DNA of 64,000 nt from Mycolicibacterium rhodesiae. Its GTDB lineage: Bacteria > Actinomycetota > Actinomycetes > Mycobacteriales > Mycobacteriaceae. Positions 56,899 to 64,000 of this stretch are shown here, in pieces. The first letter of the stretch is position 1. Every line of letters begins with the position of its first letter. Location of the stretch: contig NZ_MVIH01000001.1 of assembly GCF_002086695.1 (NCBI RefSeq), positions 682,001 to 746,000 on the forward strand, in the 5' to 3' direction. The translations under genes and the position numbers were made by a program. Below the pieces are notes generated by a model, which made no database searches, was not told the DNA's origin, and saw nothing but the letters and a program-made list of their open reading frames with translations.

Positions 56899-57138
56899 AT
56901 GAAGCGTTTTCACGTGTTGTCCACCACTATCGGAGCCGGTGCGTTGGTCTCCCTCGGCGTCTTCGCCGCGGTAGCGGCCAATCCGCAGACACCCGGTTCG
57001 CTCATCAGCTCGGAGATGTCGACCGGCGTCACGGTCACCCAGTCGCCGGATCAGCCCAAGGGCCAGCTTCCCGCCGCGACCCCCGCGATCAAGGGGCCGG
57101 CGCCGCTGCCAACCGAAGAGCAGGGCCTGCCCGGCTGA
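56899..57138 (+). CDS. Small secreted proline-rich peptide
   Basis: 79 aa from ATG 56899 with GGAAAGAG upstream; TTG 56893 is an alternative. Signal peptide about 1-27 (GVFAAVAA), then a 50-residue Pro/Gly-rich mature part (GVTVTQSPDQPKGQLPAATP). No domain recognised. Divergent from the four-Cys secreted protein. Confidence 0.65.
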   Translation: MKRFHVLSTTIGAGALVSLGVFAAVAANPQTPGSLISSEMSTGVTVTQSPDQPKGQLPAATPAIKGPAPLPTEEQGLPG

Positions 57139-57147
57139 CGGCCGGCG

Positions 57148-58137
57148 TCAGTTCAGCCGGATCGACTTGATCGTCACCGGCCGGGCCGGCTTGCCGTCGT
57201 CAGAACCGCCGGCGATGCCGGTGGCGGCGATGTCGTCGATGACGCCCCAACCGGTCTTGTCGACCTGGCCGAACGCCGTGTACGTCGGCGGGAGCATCGA
57301 GTCGCGGTAGACGATGAAGAACTGACTGCCGTTGGTGTCCGGCCCGGCGTTGGCCATGGCGAGGGTTCCGCGCGGATACTTCACCGCCTGTCGCAGTGCC
57401 GGATCGAACGGACGGAACTGGTTGGTCGGGTACTCGTTGGCGAACCGGTACCCGGGTCCGCCCGTACCCTGTCCGGTCGGGTCGCCGCACTGCAGCACCG
57501 ACAGTGACGGCAAGTCGGTCAGCCGGTGACACGGCGTGTTGTCGAAGTAGTTCTGCCGGACCAGGCTTTCGAAGCTGTTCACCGTGCACGGCGCTTTGGC
57601 GTTGTCGAGGTGGATGACGATCGGGCCGGCGTTGGTGACCACCGTCGCGTCCACCGTCGCCGGCGTGGTCGGCACCTTGCCGGCGACGGGCGGTTTGACC
57701 GGCTTGTCGGCCGGGGTCGCGGTCGCCGGGTACTGGCAGTTGGCGCCGAGGGTGACCGGCGGATTGAACGGGGGCAGCTGTCCGCTGCCACCGGGAAGGG
57801 TGCGCGGGATGCCCGCCCCGCCCGTCTTCTGCAACTCTCGGCCCATCCACGAGAAGAACGCCACCCCGGCGACGATCACGACGATGCTCAGCACGGTCAC
57901 CAGGTAGCTGATCACCAACCCGGCGATCGCCAGACCCCGCCCGTCTTCACCGGACTTCTTGATCTGTGACAGCGAGACGTGGCCGAAGATGATGCCCAGC
58001 GGCGCGAACACGAAGGCGCAGATCAGCGATGCGATCGCCATCCCGTTGGTCGGTTTCGGCGCCGGATAGGGATACGGACCTGGCCCGTACGGCGAACCAT
58101 ACGGCGGCGGCGGGTAATAGGGCGGAGGCTGGCTCAT
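57148..58137 (-). CDS. Membrane-anchored cyclophilin with DUF4190 helices
   Basis: 329 aa. A Pro/Tyr-rich N-terminus (PPPYYPPPPYGSPYGPGPYP) precedes two DUF4190-type helices (about 32-100), and a peptidyl-prolyl isomerase domain (about 160-329) has PCHRLT, FANEYPT and LAMANAGPDTNGSQFFIVY. The domain faces outward. ATG 58137 has GGGGA upstream. It is a close paralogue of the next gene and probably arose by tandem duplication with a swapped anchor. Confidence 0.88.
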   Translation of the reverse strand: MSQPPPYYPPPPYGSPYGPGPYPYPAPKPTNGMAIASLICAFVFAPLGIIFGHVSLSQIKKSGEDGRGLAIAGLVISYLVTVLSIVVIVAGVAFFSWMGRELQKTGGAGIPRTLPGGSGQLPPFNPPVTLGANCQYPATATPADKPVKPPVAGKVPTTPATVDATVVTNAGPIVIHLDNAKAPCTVNSFESLVRQNYFDNTPCHRLTDLPSLSVLQCGDPTGQGTGGPGYRFANEYPTNQFRPFDPALRQAVKYPRGTLAMANAGPDTNGSQFFIVYRDSMLPPTYTAFGQVDKTGWGVIDDIAATGIAGGSDDGKPARPVTIKSIRLN

Positions 58138-58208
58138 GCGGTCCCCTCGCAGGCTCGGGTCCCGCAGGTCTGCCGTTGATTCGCACCGCAAGCGTCGCTC
58201 ATCGCCGG

Positions 58209-59102
58209 CTAGTCCAACAGGATCGACTTGATTCGCACGTCGGTTGCCGGCTTGCCGTCCTGACCGCCGCCGGCCACCCCGGCCGCCGCGATCTTGTCCA
58301 GCGTCGCCAGGCCGGTCGCGTCGATGGTGCCGAACGCGGTGTAGTTGGGCGGCAACTGCGAATCCTTGTAGACCAGGAAGAACTGGCTTCCGTTGGTGCC
58401 CGGGCCGGCATTGGCCATGGCCAGCGTGCCGCGCGGGTAGGTCACCGGCTGCTGCAGCGCGGGGTCATTCGCGGGGTACTGGTCGGTGGGGTACTCGTTG
58501 GCGAACTGGTAGCCGGGTCCGCCGGTGCCACTGCCCGTCGGGTCGCCGCACTGCAGCACCGACAGCGATGGCGAGGTGGTCAACCGGTGGCAGGGGGTGT
58601 CGTCGAAGTAACCCTTCTGCGCCAGACTGGCGAAGCTGTTGACCGTGCACGGCGTCTTCGCGTTGTCCAGCACCAGGCCGAGGTTGCCCTGGTTGGTGCT
58701 CATGCTGGCGGTCACCGTCGGCGGGCTGGTGGGCACCTTGCCGCTGTGCGGTGCGTCGACCTTCTTGGCGGCCGGCTCGGGGGAGGCCGGGTACTGGCAG
58801 TTGGCGCCCAGGTTCGCGGCGGCCTTGAAGGGCGGCAGACCGCCGGTGGCCGGCGGACTCGTGGACGGGCCACCGCCGGCGTCGACGGGGGCGGTGCTGG
58901 TGGCACCCGACGCGGTCTTGGTGTCCTTGCTGTCCTTATTGGTCAGCACGAACGTGGCGATCAGGGCCGCGGCCACGACGATGGCGACCACGCCGCCGAT
59001 CACGACAAACAACCGTTGGCGCTTCTCCTGTTGAGCGCGACGCTCCAACTGCCGCTCGAGCTTGCGCTTGGCCGTCGCACGTCGCTGTTCGTTGGTGGGC
59101 AC
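58209..59102 (-). CDS. ppiB: Membrane-anchored peptidyl-prolyl cis-trans isomerase
   Basis: 297 aa, GTG start. The basic N-terminus (VPTNEQRRATAKRKLERQLE) matches the mycobacterial Rv2582 type, then one helix (about 31-52), a Ser/Thr/Pro linker and a cyclophilin domain (about 125-297) with PCHRLT, FANEYPTDQYP and MANAGPGTNGSQFFLVYKD. The GTG lies 10 bp after GGAGG. It is the ancestral-position copy; the paralogue follows 71 bp downstream. Confidence 0.9.
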   Translation of the reverse strand: MPTNEQRRATAKRKLERQLERRAQQEKRQRLFVVIGGVVAIVVAAALIATFVLTNKDSKDTKTASGATSTAPVDAGGGPSTSPPATGGLPPFKAAANLGANCQYPASPEPAAKKVDAPHSGKVPTSPPTVTASMSTNQGNLGLVLDNAKTPCTVNSFASLAQKGYFDDTPCHRLTTSPSLSVLQCGDPTGSGTGGPGYQFANEYPTDQYPANDPALQQPVTYPRGTLAMANAGPGTNGSQFFLVYKDSQLPPNYTAFGTIDATGLATLDKIAAAGVAGGGQDGKPATDVRIKSILLD

Positions 59103-59209
59103 CGTGATGATCCTCCGTTGAGATCGGGTGAGTCGGCACCGAGTGTGCCAGTTGATGCTGAAGACACCGGCCACGACCCTCGCCAACAGGGGATGGGAAA
59201 CTGGACGGC

Positions 59210-59944
59210 GTGTTACTCACCGGGTTCCCGGCGGGCATGTTGGCATGCAATTGCTACGTGCTGGCCCCACACGCCGGAGCCGACGCGATCGTCGTCGACC
59301 CGGGGCAACGCGCGTTCGCCACCTTGCGCCGCGTGCTCGACGAGAACCGTCTCACCCCGGCCGCCGTGCTGCTCACCCACGGGCACATCGACCACATCTG
59401 GTCGGCCCAGAAAGTGGGCGACACGTTCGGCTGCCCGGTGTACATCCACCCCGAGGACCGCTTCATGCTCTCCGACCCGATCCGCGGGTTCGGGCCGCGG
59501 CTTGGCCAGATTGCGCTGGGGGCGCTGTTCCGCGAGCCCAGACAGGTCGTCGAACTGGACCGCGACGGGGACAAGATCGAACTCGGCGGAATCGCGGTGA
59601 CCGTCGACCACACGCCCGGTCACACAAAAGGGTCGGTGGTGTTCCGGGTGGATCGCGCCGCGGGTTACGGCGGGCTGGGGGCACCGCCCGGCCGAAGGCG
59701 AGGGGGAGAGCGCAGCGACTTGGGGATCGGTGGGGTCCCGATGGCGTTCACCGGTGACACATTGTTCAAACAGAGCGTTGGCCGCACGGACCTGCCCGGT
59801 GGTAGCGGGCGGGATCTGCTGAGCTCCATCGTCGATAAACTGCTGGTGCTCGACGACGACACCCTGGTATTACCGGGGCACGGTGAATCCACCACCATCG
59901 GTCTCGAACGTCGTACCAATCCATTTCTCGAAGGTTTGAAGTGA
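59210..59944 (+). CDS. MBL-fold hydrolase (glyoxalase II-like)
   Basis: 244 aa, GTG start. The metal-binding THGHIDHIW (HxHxDH, about 63-68) and later His/Asp in [10 protein letters not shown] and [15 protein letters not shown], plus LPGHGESTT, give the complete metallo-beta-lactamase set. It resembles glyoxalase II. An extra GC-rich stretch encodes about 24 residues (about 150-173: [20 protein letters not shown]) absent from the family. Its stop overlaps hisS by 4 bp. Confidence 0.9.
   Translation: MLLTGFPAGMLACNCYVLAPHAGADAIVVDPGQRAFATLRRVLDENRLTPAAVLLTHGHIDHIWSAQKVGDTFGCPVYIHPEDRFMLSDPIRGFGPRLGQIALGALFREPRQVVELDRDGDKIELGGIAVTVDHTPGHTKGSVVFRVDRAAGYGGLGAPPGRRRGGERSDLGIGGVPMAFTGDTLFKQSVGRTDLPGGSGRDLLSSIVDKLLVLDDDTLVLPGHGESTTIGLERRTNPFLEGLK
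59707..59729 (+). repeat. Copy C of an AGCGAAGCGAC-like repeat, inside the MBL-fold gene
   Basis: AGAGCGCAGCGACTTGGGGA followed by TCG resembles copies A and B in the pimA-pdxS region. It is part of the in-frame extra segment (about 59661-59731) of the hydrolase gene. Confidence 0.45.
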
Positions 59945-61200
59945 GCGAATTCCAGGCGCCCAAGGGTGTCCCTGACTACCTGCCGCCCGAGTCGGCGGAG
60001 TTCGTCGCGGTGCGTGACGGTCTGCTGCGAACCGCCCGGCTGGCCGGCTACGGCGACGTCGAGTTGCCGATCTTCGAAGACACGGCGCTGTTCGCCCGTG
60101 GGGTGGGCGAATCGACCGACGTGGTCTCCAAGGAGATGTACACCTTCGCCGACCGCGGTGAGCGGTCGGTGACGCTGCGCCCGGAGGGCACGGCGGGAGT
60201 GATGCGTGCAGTCATCGAGCACGGTCTGGACCGCGGCGCTCTGCCGGTCAAGCTCTGTTACGCCGGCCCGTTCTTCCGGTATGAACGCCCGCAGGCCGGT
60301 CGCTACCGGCAACTGCAGCAGGTCGGGGTCGAGGCCATCGGCGTCGACGACCCGGCGCTGGACGCCGAGGTGATTGCCGTCGCCGATGCCGGTTTCCGCT
60401 CGCTGGGTTTGGACGGCTTCCGCCTGGAGATCACCTCGCTGGGTGACGACACCTGCCGGCCGCAGTACCGGGAGTTGCTGCAGGAGTTCCTGTTCAGGCT
60501 CGACCTGGACGAGGACACCCGGCGCCGAGCGGAGATCAACCCGCTACGAGTGCTCGACGACAAGCGGCCGGCCATGCGCGAGGCGACCGCCGACGCACCG
60601 GTGATGCTCGACCATCTGTCCGATGGGGCCAAACAGCATTTCGACACCGTGCTGGCGCATCTCGACGCACTCGGCGTGCGGTACGTGGTCAATCCGCGGA
60701 TGGTGCGTGGCCTGGACTACTACACCAAGACCACATTCGAGTTCGTCCACGACGGGCTCGGCGCGCAATCCGGGATCGGCGGCGGTGGCCGCTACGACGG
60801 GTTGATGCGTCAGCTCGGCGGCCAGGACCTGTCGGGAATCGGATTCGGGCTCGGCGTCGACCGGACCGTCCTGGCGCTACGGGCCGAAGGTAAGACGGTC
60901 GGAAACCCAAGTCGCTGCGACGTTTTCGGGGTACCGCTGGGGGAGCAGGCCAAGTTGGTGGTGGCGACGCTGGCGGCGGCTCTGCGTGCCGAAGGCGTTC
61001 GCGTCGACCTGGCTTACGGTGACCGCGGGCTCAAGGGAGCGATGCGTGCCGCCGATCGCTCAGGGGCGCGCATCGCCGTGGTGGCAGGCGACCGGGACAT
61101 CGAGGCAGGCACCGTGGGCGTCAAAGATCTCGCCACCGGTGCGCAGGTCGACATCCCGGTCGATTCGCTTGTCGCAGAAGTGGTTACGCGGCTGGCCTAG
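59941..61200 (+). CDS. hisS: Histidyl-tRNA synthetase
   Basis: 419 aa class II synthetase, GTG start overlapping the previous stop. Motif 2 is [20 protein letters not shown] with the ATP-contacting Arg, the histidine loops are [12 protein letters not shown] and GGGGRYDGL, and motif 3 is [16 protein letters not shown]. The C-terminal anticodon domain is complete. Length is usual. Confidence 0.97.
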   Translation: MSEFQAPKGVPDYLPPESAEFVAVRDGLLRTARLAGYGDVELPIFEDTALFARGVGESTDVVSKEMYTFADRGERSVTLRPEGTAGVMRAVIEHGLDRGALPVKLCYAGPFFRYERPQAGRYRQLQQVGVEAIGVDDPALDAEVIAVADAGFRSLGLDGFRLEITSLGDDTCRPQYRELLQEFLFRLDLDEDTRRRAEINPLRVLDDKRPAMREATADAPVMLDHLSDGAKQHFDTVLAHLDALGVRYVVNPRMVRGLDYYTKTTFEFVHDGLGAQSGIGGGGRYDGLMRQLGGQDLSGIGFGLGVDRTVLALRAEGKTVGNPSRCDVFGVPLGEQAKLVVATLAAALRAEGVRVDLAYGDRGLKGAMRAADRSGARIAVVAGDRDIEAGTVGVKDLATGAQVDIPVDSLVAEVVTRLA

Positions 61201-61233
61201 ATGAGGCCAGCCGCGCTCTCAGCTCGTGCGTCG

Positions 61234-61536
61234 TCAGCCCGCGGGGCACAGATCGGTCTTGGCGAAGTTGATCGCCGCATCCGCCTGGGCATGGCTGATC
61301 TGACCTGAGTTCTTGAAGTAGGTCTGCGACAGTTCGTTCGGGTCCGCACCCTGCGCGAGCGCCGAGCAGATGGTGTGTCCATCGGCGATCAGCGCCGCCT
61401 GGTCGCCGGCAATACCGGCGCTGGTCAGATCCTTGATGTAGTCGGCCTCGGCGTTGGTGATCGCCCAGGCAGACGGCGCGCCGGCCAGCGCGATGGCCCC
61501 GGCGGCAGCAGCCGCCGTCAACAAACCTTTGATCAT
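61234..61536 (-). CDS. DUF732 secreted protein
   Basis: 100 aa. Signal peptide about 1-25 (LLTAAAAAGAIALAGAPSAWA). The mature part shows the DUF732 mycobacterial pattern: ADYIKDLTSAGI, HTICSALAQGADPNELSQTY and a C-terminal DLCPAG, two Cys likely paired. Function unknown. ATG 61536 has GGGA 8-9 bp upstream; ATG 61542 is an alternative. Confidence 0.85.
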   Translation of the reverse strand: MIKGLLTAAAAAGAIALAGAPSAWAITNAEADYIKDLTSAGIAGDQAALIADGHTICSALAQGADPNELSQTYFKNSGQISHAQADAAINFAKTDLCPAG

Positions 61537-61637
61537 TGTCATGTCCCTTGTGTGCATTGGAGTTACTGCTGCGGCAGAAGTTACTAGATTCTCAGCACAC
61601 GTGCAGGAAAAGTTCAATTATTTTAGGCACCATCGAT

Positions 61638-61657
61638 CACGCCGATATCTCGGCGTG
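61638..61657. promoter_or_regulatory. 20-bp hairpin/palindrome in an AT-rich intergenic region
   Basis: CACGCCGA (61638-61645) and TCGGCGTG (61650-61657) form a perfect 8-bp stem around TATC. The 240-bp intergenic stretch is unusually AT-rich for this genome. As it lies between divergent genes (DUF732 on minus, YbjN-like on plus) an operator is more likely than a terminator. Confidence 0.5.
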
Positions 61658-61776
61658 AACACGAATGAATTCAAATTGTGGGCCGTGCAAACCCATTTAA
61701 CCAATTCTCACCAGATTCTTGGCGCAACCTTGGCCGATTCGGGAACCGTGTCGTTTGGGTGGCCCGTTGACCAGAT

Positions 61777-62220
61777 ATGAACACCGTGATCGGCGTCGAG
61801 GTCATCGAGGACTACGTGAACAGCCGCCAATTGCGGCATTTCTGCGGCCACCATGAGGACGAGGTGTTCTTTTTCGTGAACGCCTTTCACGGTCGGCTGC
61901 ATGTGCACCTGCAGCCCAGCGGTTCGGCGGTGCAGATCACCGTCACCGCGGAGCGCTATTACTCCGCCGATCACCGAGCCGGGGTGGCGGCTTTGGTGCA
62001 GCAGTGGAACAGCGCCGACACTCATGTCGCCGCAACGGTGTTTCCGTCCTCCGACCCACGCTTGGTCGGTGTGGTGGCCGAGCGGCGGTATCGCGCCATG
62101 GACGGCGCCTTCGGGCCGTTCGTCGATAGGACGGTCCAGTCCGCGATCGATCTGTTCGGCCGGCTGGGTGCCGCGGTGGCGCTGTCTTCAGACGACACCC
62201 GTCTACTCGATGCGGGCTGA
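61777..62220 (+). CDS. YbjN-like domain protein
   Basis: 147 aa, cytoplasmic. The layout (alternating beta strands VFFFVNAFHGRLHVHLQPSG, then VQITVTAERYY, a helix ADHRAGVAALVQQWN and later VVAERRYRAMDGAFGP with a C-terminal helix) fits the YbjN/type III secretion chaperone-like fold common in actinobacteria. The role is unknown. No clear ribosome site is seen before the ATG. Confidence 0.65.
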   Translation: MNTVIGVEVIEDYVNSRQLRHFCGHHEDEVFFFVNAFHGRLHVHLQPSGSAVQITVTAERYYSADHRAGVAALVQQWNSADTHVAATVFPSSDPRLVGVVAERRYRAMDGAFGPFVDRTVQSAIDLFGRLGAAVALSSDDTRLLDAG

Positions 62221-62257
62221 GTACAGACGTACGAATGACGTTGCTGCGCGACGCGGC

Positions 62258-62812
62258 TCAGTCCGCCTCGGTCGCCTCGCGCCGGCGGCCGAAAGTCATC
62301 CGGCTCAGCATCCGGTCGCGCAGCGTGAGCGTGTGCAACAGCACCGCCGCGACGTGCGCGGCGATCGCGGCCACCAGCAGGTAGGCGAGAACGGAGTGGG
62401 TCTGGCGCAGCACGAAGAACAGGTCGGCGTCGAACGGCGCGATCCGCGGCAGCGGCACGAACCCGAACAGCACCACCGGCCGGCCGCTTGCCGACACCAT
62501 CGCCCAGCCCACCAGCGGCTGAGCCAGCAGCAGGACGTACAGCCCGATCTCGGAGCCGACCACCAGCAGCTGCTCAACAGACCCCACGGTCGCCGGCAGC
62601 GGTGGGGTGCGGTGGGTGAAGCGGTTGGCCGCCCGCAACACCACGACGATCAGGATCAGCATCCCGAGCGTCACGTGCACACCCACCAGTGCGCCGTACC
62701 CGCCCAGCGAATTGACCATCACGAACCCGACGAACAGGGCAGCGAACACTCCGACGGCAGTCAGCCAGTGCAGGATCCGGGTGCGGACCGGGTAGCGCTC
62801 GACGGGCGTCAT
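62258..62812 (-). CDS. Cytochrome b561 family membrane protein
   Basis: 184 aa, four transmembrane helices with heme-ligand His candidates in RILHWLTAVGVF, GVHVTLGMLIL, LRQTHSVLAYLL and AAHVAAVLLHTL, as in the b561 electron carriers. Its start overlaps the stop of the catalase-related peroxidase by 4 bp, so the two probably act together in electron transfer to peroxide. Confidence 0.88.
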   Translation of the reverse strand: MTPVERYPVRTRILHWLTAVGVFAALFVGFVMVNSLGGYGALVGVHVTLGMLILIVVVLRAANRFTHRTPPLPATVGSVEQLLVVGSEIGLYVLLLAQPLVGWAMVSASGRPVVLFGFVPLPRIAPFDADLFFVLRQTHSVLAYLLVAAIAAHVAAVLLHTLTLRDRMLSRMTFGRRREATEAD

Positions 62813-63888
62813 GCGCCGACCTCGTTGACCTGAACCGCGGACGGCGACGTCGGTTCGCCGGTGCGCTGGCGGTAGGAGGCGGCATAGACGTCGCTGCGGG
62901 CGGACAGCAGGGGGTCGTCGGAGGGTTCGATACCGTCGGGCAACACCAGCGGATCAAAGTTGATGTCGCGGGCGTTGCCAGGCGCCTCGGTCGCCGCGGC
63001 GGTGAGGGTGAGCGTGCCCACCTCGACGCTGCGCCTGTGGTCGGGCCACGGCAGGGTGGGGTCGGTCAGGGGGTCGCCCGGGTCGGCGACAGTGACCATC
63101 AGATGCCATCGCAGCGGTCCGTCGCGCAGCTGGCGCACCACCGCGTCGAACAATCCGTTGGCGTCGCCGGATCGCGGTGCCGGTGCGCCCTGCTGCGGTA
63201 CGAGCGACCACCGCACCGCTGATCGGACGTCTGCGTCGTTGACGAAATAGAAAGTATTGAGACCGCGAAAGGTGCTGTCGCCGAAACCCGCTGACGGCGG
63301 ATGCTTCTTGATGATCGCCATGGCGGCCGCGGTTTCCGGGTGGGCGGTCAGGAAGGCCTTCATCGCGGCCGCATCGGGCGCTTTGGTGCCCGGCACGATC
63401 TTGGACGCCAACAACCGGTCATAGAACCCGCGCGCTGAATTGTCCGGGAACACCGGCAGATTCAACATCGCGGTGCGCCATTGCGAACTGTCGGGGAACC
63501 CGAACGCCAGCCCAAGGCCTCGGGCCGCGCCCGGGGTGTCGGCGACGTGCGGGTCACCGCCGGCCAGCGAAAAACGGCCGACGACGGGCACCTGACCCGG
63601 CCGGAACACGACGGCACGGCTGAGCTGCTGGCCGCTGCCGTTGCTGTCGAAATACCCGGTGACGACGACGCCTTTGGCGTGGTTTTTCCGGAAGCCGAGC
63701 TGACGTCCGTAGACGTTGAGGAACCCGTCGAGGAAGGTCTGTCGGGTGGTTCCGGACCCGATCCACTTGTTGGCGTAGGCGACGGCGCCCAGGTCGACGG
63801 CCAGGAACGCGCCGACGGCCCCGAGCCCCACCAGGACCGATCGGCGGTTGACGGCGGTGTTCACTCCCCAGCGCGATCGGTTCGTCAC
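62809..63888 (-). CDS. Catalase-related peroxidase (SrpA type)
   Basis: 359 aa. An N-terminal twin-arginine signal (NRRSVLVGLGAVGAF) suggests folded export. The catalytic His is in RKNHAKGVVVTGYF (H70). The body shows GRFSLAGGDPHVADTPGAAR and RGLNTFYFVN, typical of the short catalase-like peroxidases; the C-terminal ARSDVYAASYRQR contains the likely heme-ligand Tyr. It is paired with cytochrome b561, a common arrangement for this family. Confidence 0.87.
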   Translation of the reverse strand: MTNRSRWGVNTAVNRRSVLVGLGAVGAFLAVDLGAVAYANKWIGSGTTRQTFLDGFLNVYGRQLGFRKNHAKGVVVTGYFDSNGSGQQLSRAVVFRPGQVPVVGRFSLAGGDPHVADTPGAARGLGLAFGFPDSSQWRTAMLNLPVFPDNSARGFYDRLLASKIVPGTKAPDAAAMKAFLTAHPETAAAMAIIKKHPPSAGFGDSTFRGLNTFYFVNDADVRSAVRWSLVPQQGAPAPRSGDANGLFDAVVRQLRDGPLRWHLMVTVADPGDPLTDPTLPWPDHRRSVEVGTLTLTAAATEAPGNARDINFDPLVLPDGIEPSDDPLLSARSDVYAASYRQRTGEPTSPSAVQVNEVGA

Positions 63889-63952
63889 TTAACGACAGAC
63901 GCGCTGTAGCCGGGATCGGTTCATTGTCGTGACATAGCTCACGACCTGAAGT

Positions 63953-64000
63953 CTAGATCGCCATCGCCGCGCGGACGTCGGACTCCGACGCCGACCCGCC
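63953..64000 (-). CDS. Possible C-terminal end of an unidentified gene
   Basis: The last 15 codons and a stop (TAG on the minus strand, plus positions 63953-63955) read SASESDVRAAMAI at the end. The frame is open to the window edge but is too short to identify. It stops 65 bp before the peroxidase gene start. Confidence 0.35.
   Translation of the reverse strand, partial: GGSASESDVRAAMAI

Noticed and set aside
1..64000. Mobile elements, CRISPR arrays, tRNA or rRNA genes
   Set aside because: No transposase, integrase, direct-repeat array, tRNA cloverleaf or rRNA sequence was recognised.

Overview
The window is high-GC actinobacterial DNA, almost certainly from a rapidly growing mycobacterium (Mycolicibacterium/Mycobacterium). 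The evidence is a chain of loci that match the Mycobacterium tuberculosis Rv2620c-Rv2580c neighbourhood in order: a PGPGW membrane protein, thrS, HIT phosphorylase, pgsA, patA, pimA, Nudix, pdxS-tesB-pdxT, yebC, ruvC-ruvA-ruvB, car/fadD9, gabT, yajC-secD-secF, a peptide-binding lipoprotein, apt, rel, cyclophilin, a metallo-hydrolase and hisS. GTG starts and 4-bp start/stop overlaps are very common. I saw no insertion sequence, prophage, CRISPR array, rRNA or tRNA.

Layout. 1-11.0 kb is accessory: a dehydrogenase tail with a TetR regulator, a degenerate Hsp70-like membrane protein with a poly-threonine tail, a flavoprotein, a tightly coupled minus-strand cluster (SDR, GT2 glycosyltransferase, short acyl-CoA dehydrogenase-like protein, PIG-L deacetylase, NodS-like methyltransferase), a SigG-type sigma factor, a GAF-ANTAR protein and membrane/DUF proteins. 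11.0-18.0 kb is the phosphatidylinositol mannoside operon led by thrS. 18.0-20.5 kb is the PLP synthase operon pdxS-tesB-pdxT. 20.5-28.3 kb is a second accessory block: a four-gene coupled membrane/cupredoxin operon, a 47-aa small ORF, a CocE-type hydrolase divergent from its probable TetR repressor across a double palindromic operator, and a cytochrome P450. 28.4-35.6 kb holds yebC, a molybdoenzyme, a cupin/TetR/secreted-protein group with its own operator, and SOS-boxed ruvCAB. 35.6-46.3 kb holds a diguanylate cyclase, a lipoprotein hydrolase, carboxylic acid reductase, a P450 remnant, the gabT-gabD pair and a nitroreductase. 46.4-61.2 kb is the conserved yajC-secD-secF/SBP/apt/rel/cyclophilin/hisS block. 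It is interrupted by a secreted protein with a possible aerolysin-like C-terminus and by a tandem duplication of the cyclophilin gene. 61.2-64 kb holds a DUF732 secreted protein, a YbjN-like protein and a catalase-related peroxidase with cytochrome b561.

The best candidates for undescribed biology are the SDR/GT2/ACAD/PIG-L/NodS-like cluster (3.0-6.9 kb), which recalls the GT2-deacetylase-N-methyltransferase logic of Nod-factor synthesis without NodA; the cupredoxin/membrane operon (20.6-24.2 kb); and the secreted Ig-like plus putative beta-pore protein placed between apt and rel (52.3-54.0 kb). Several regulatory palindromes are clear in the raw sequence: the operators at 26.25 kb and 31.8 kb, the LexA box before ruvC, a bidirectional terminator at 37.85 kb and a SigF-like promoter at 41.55 kb.
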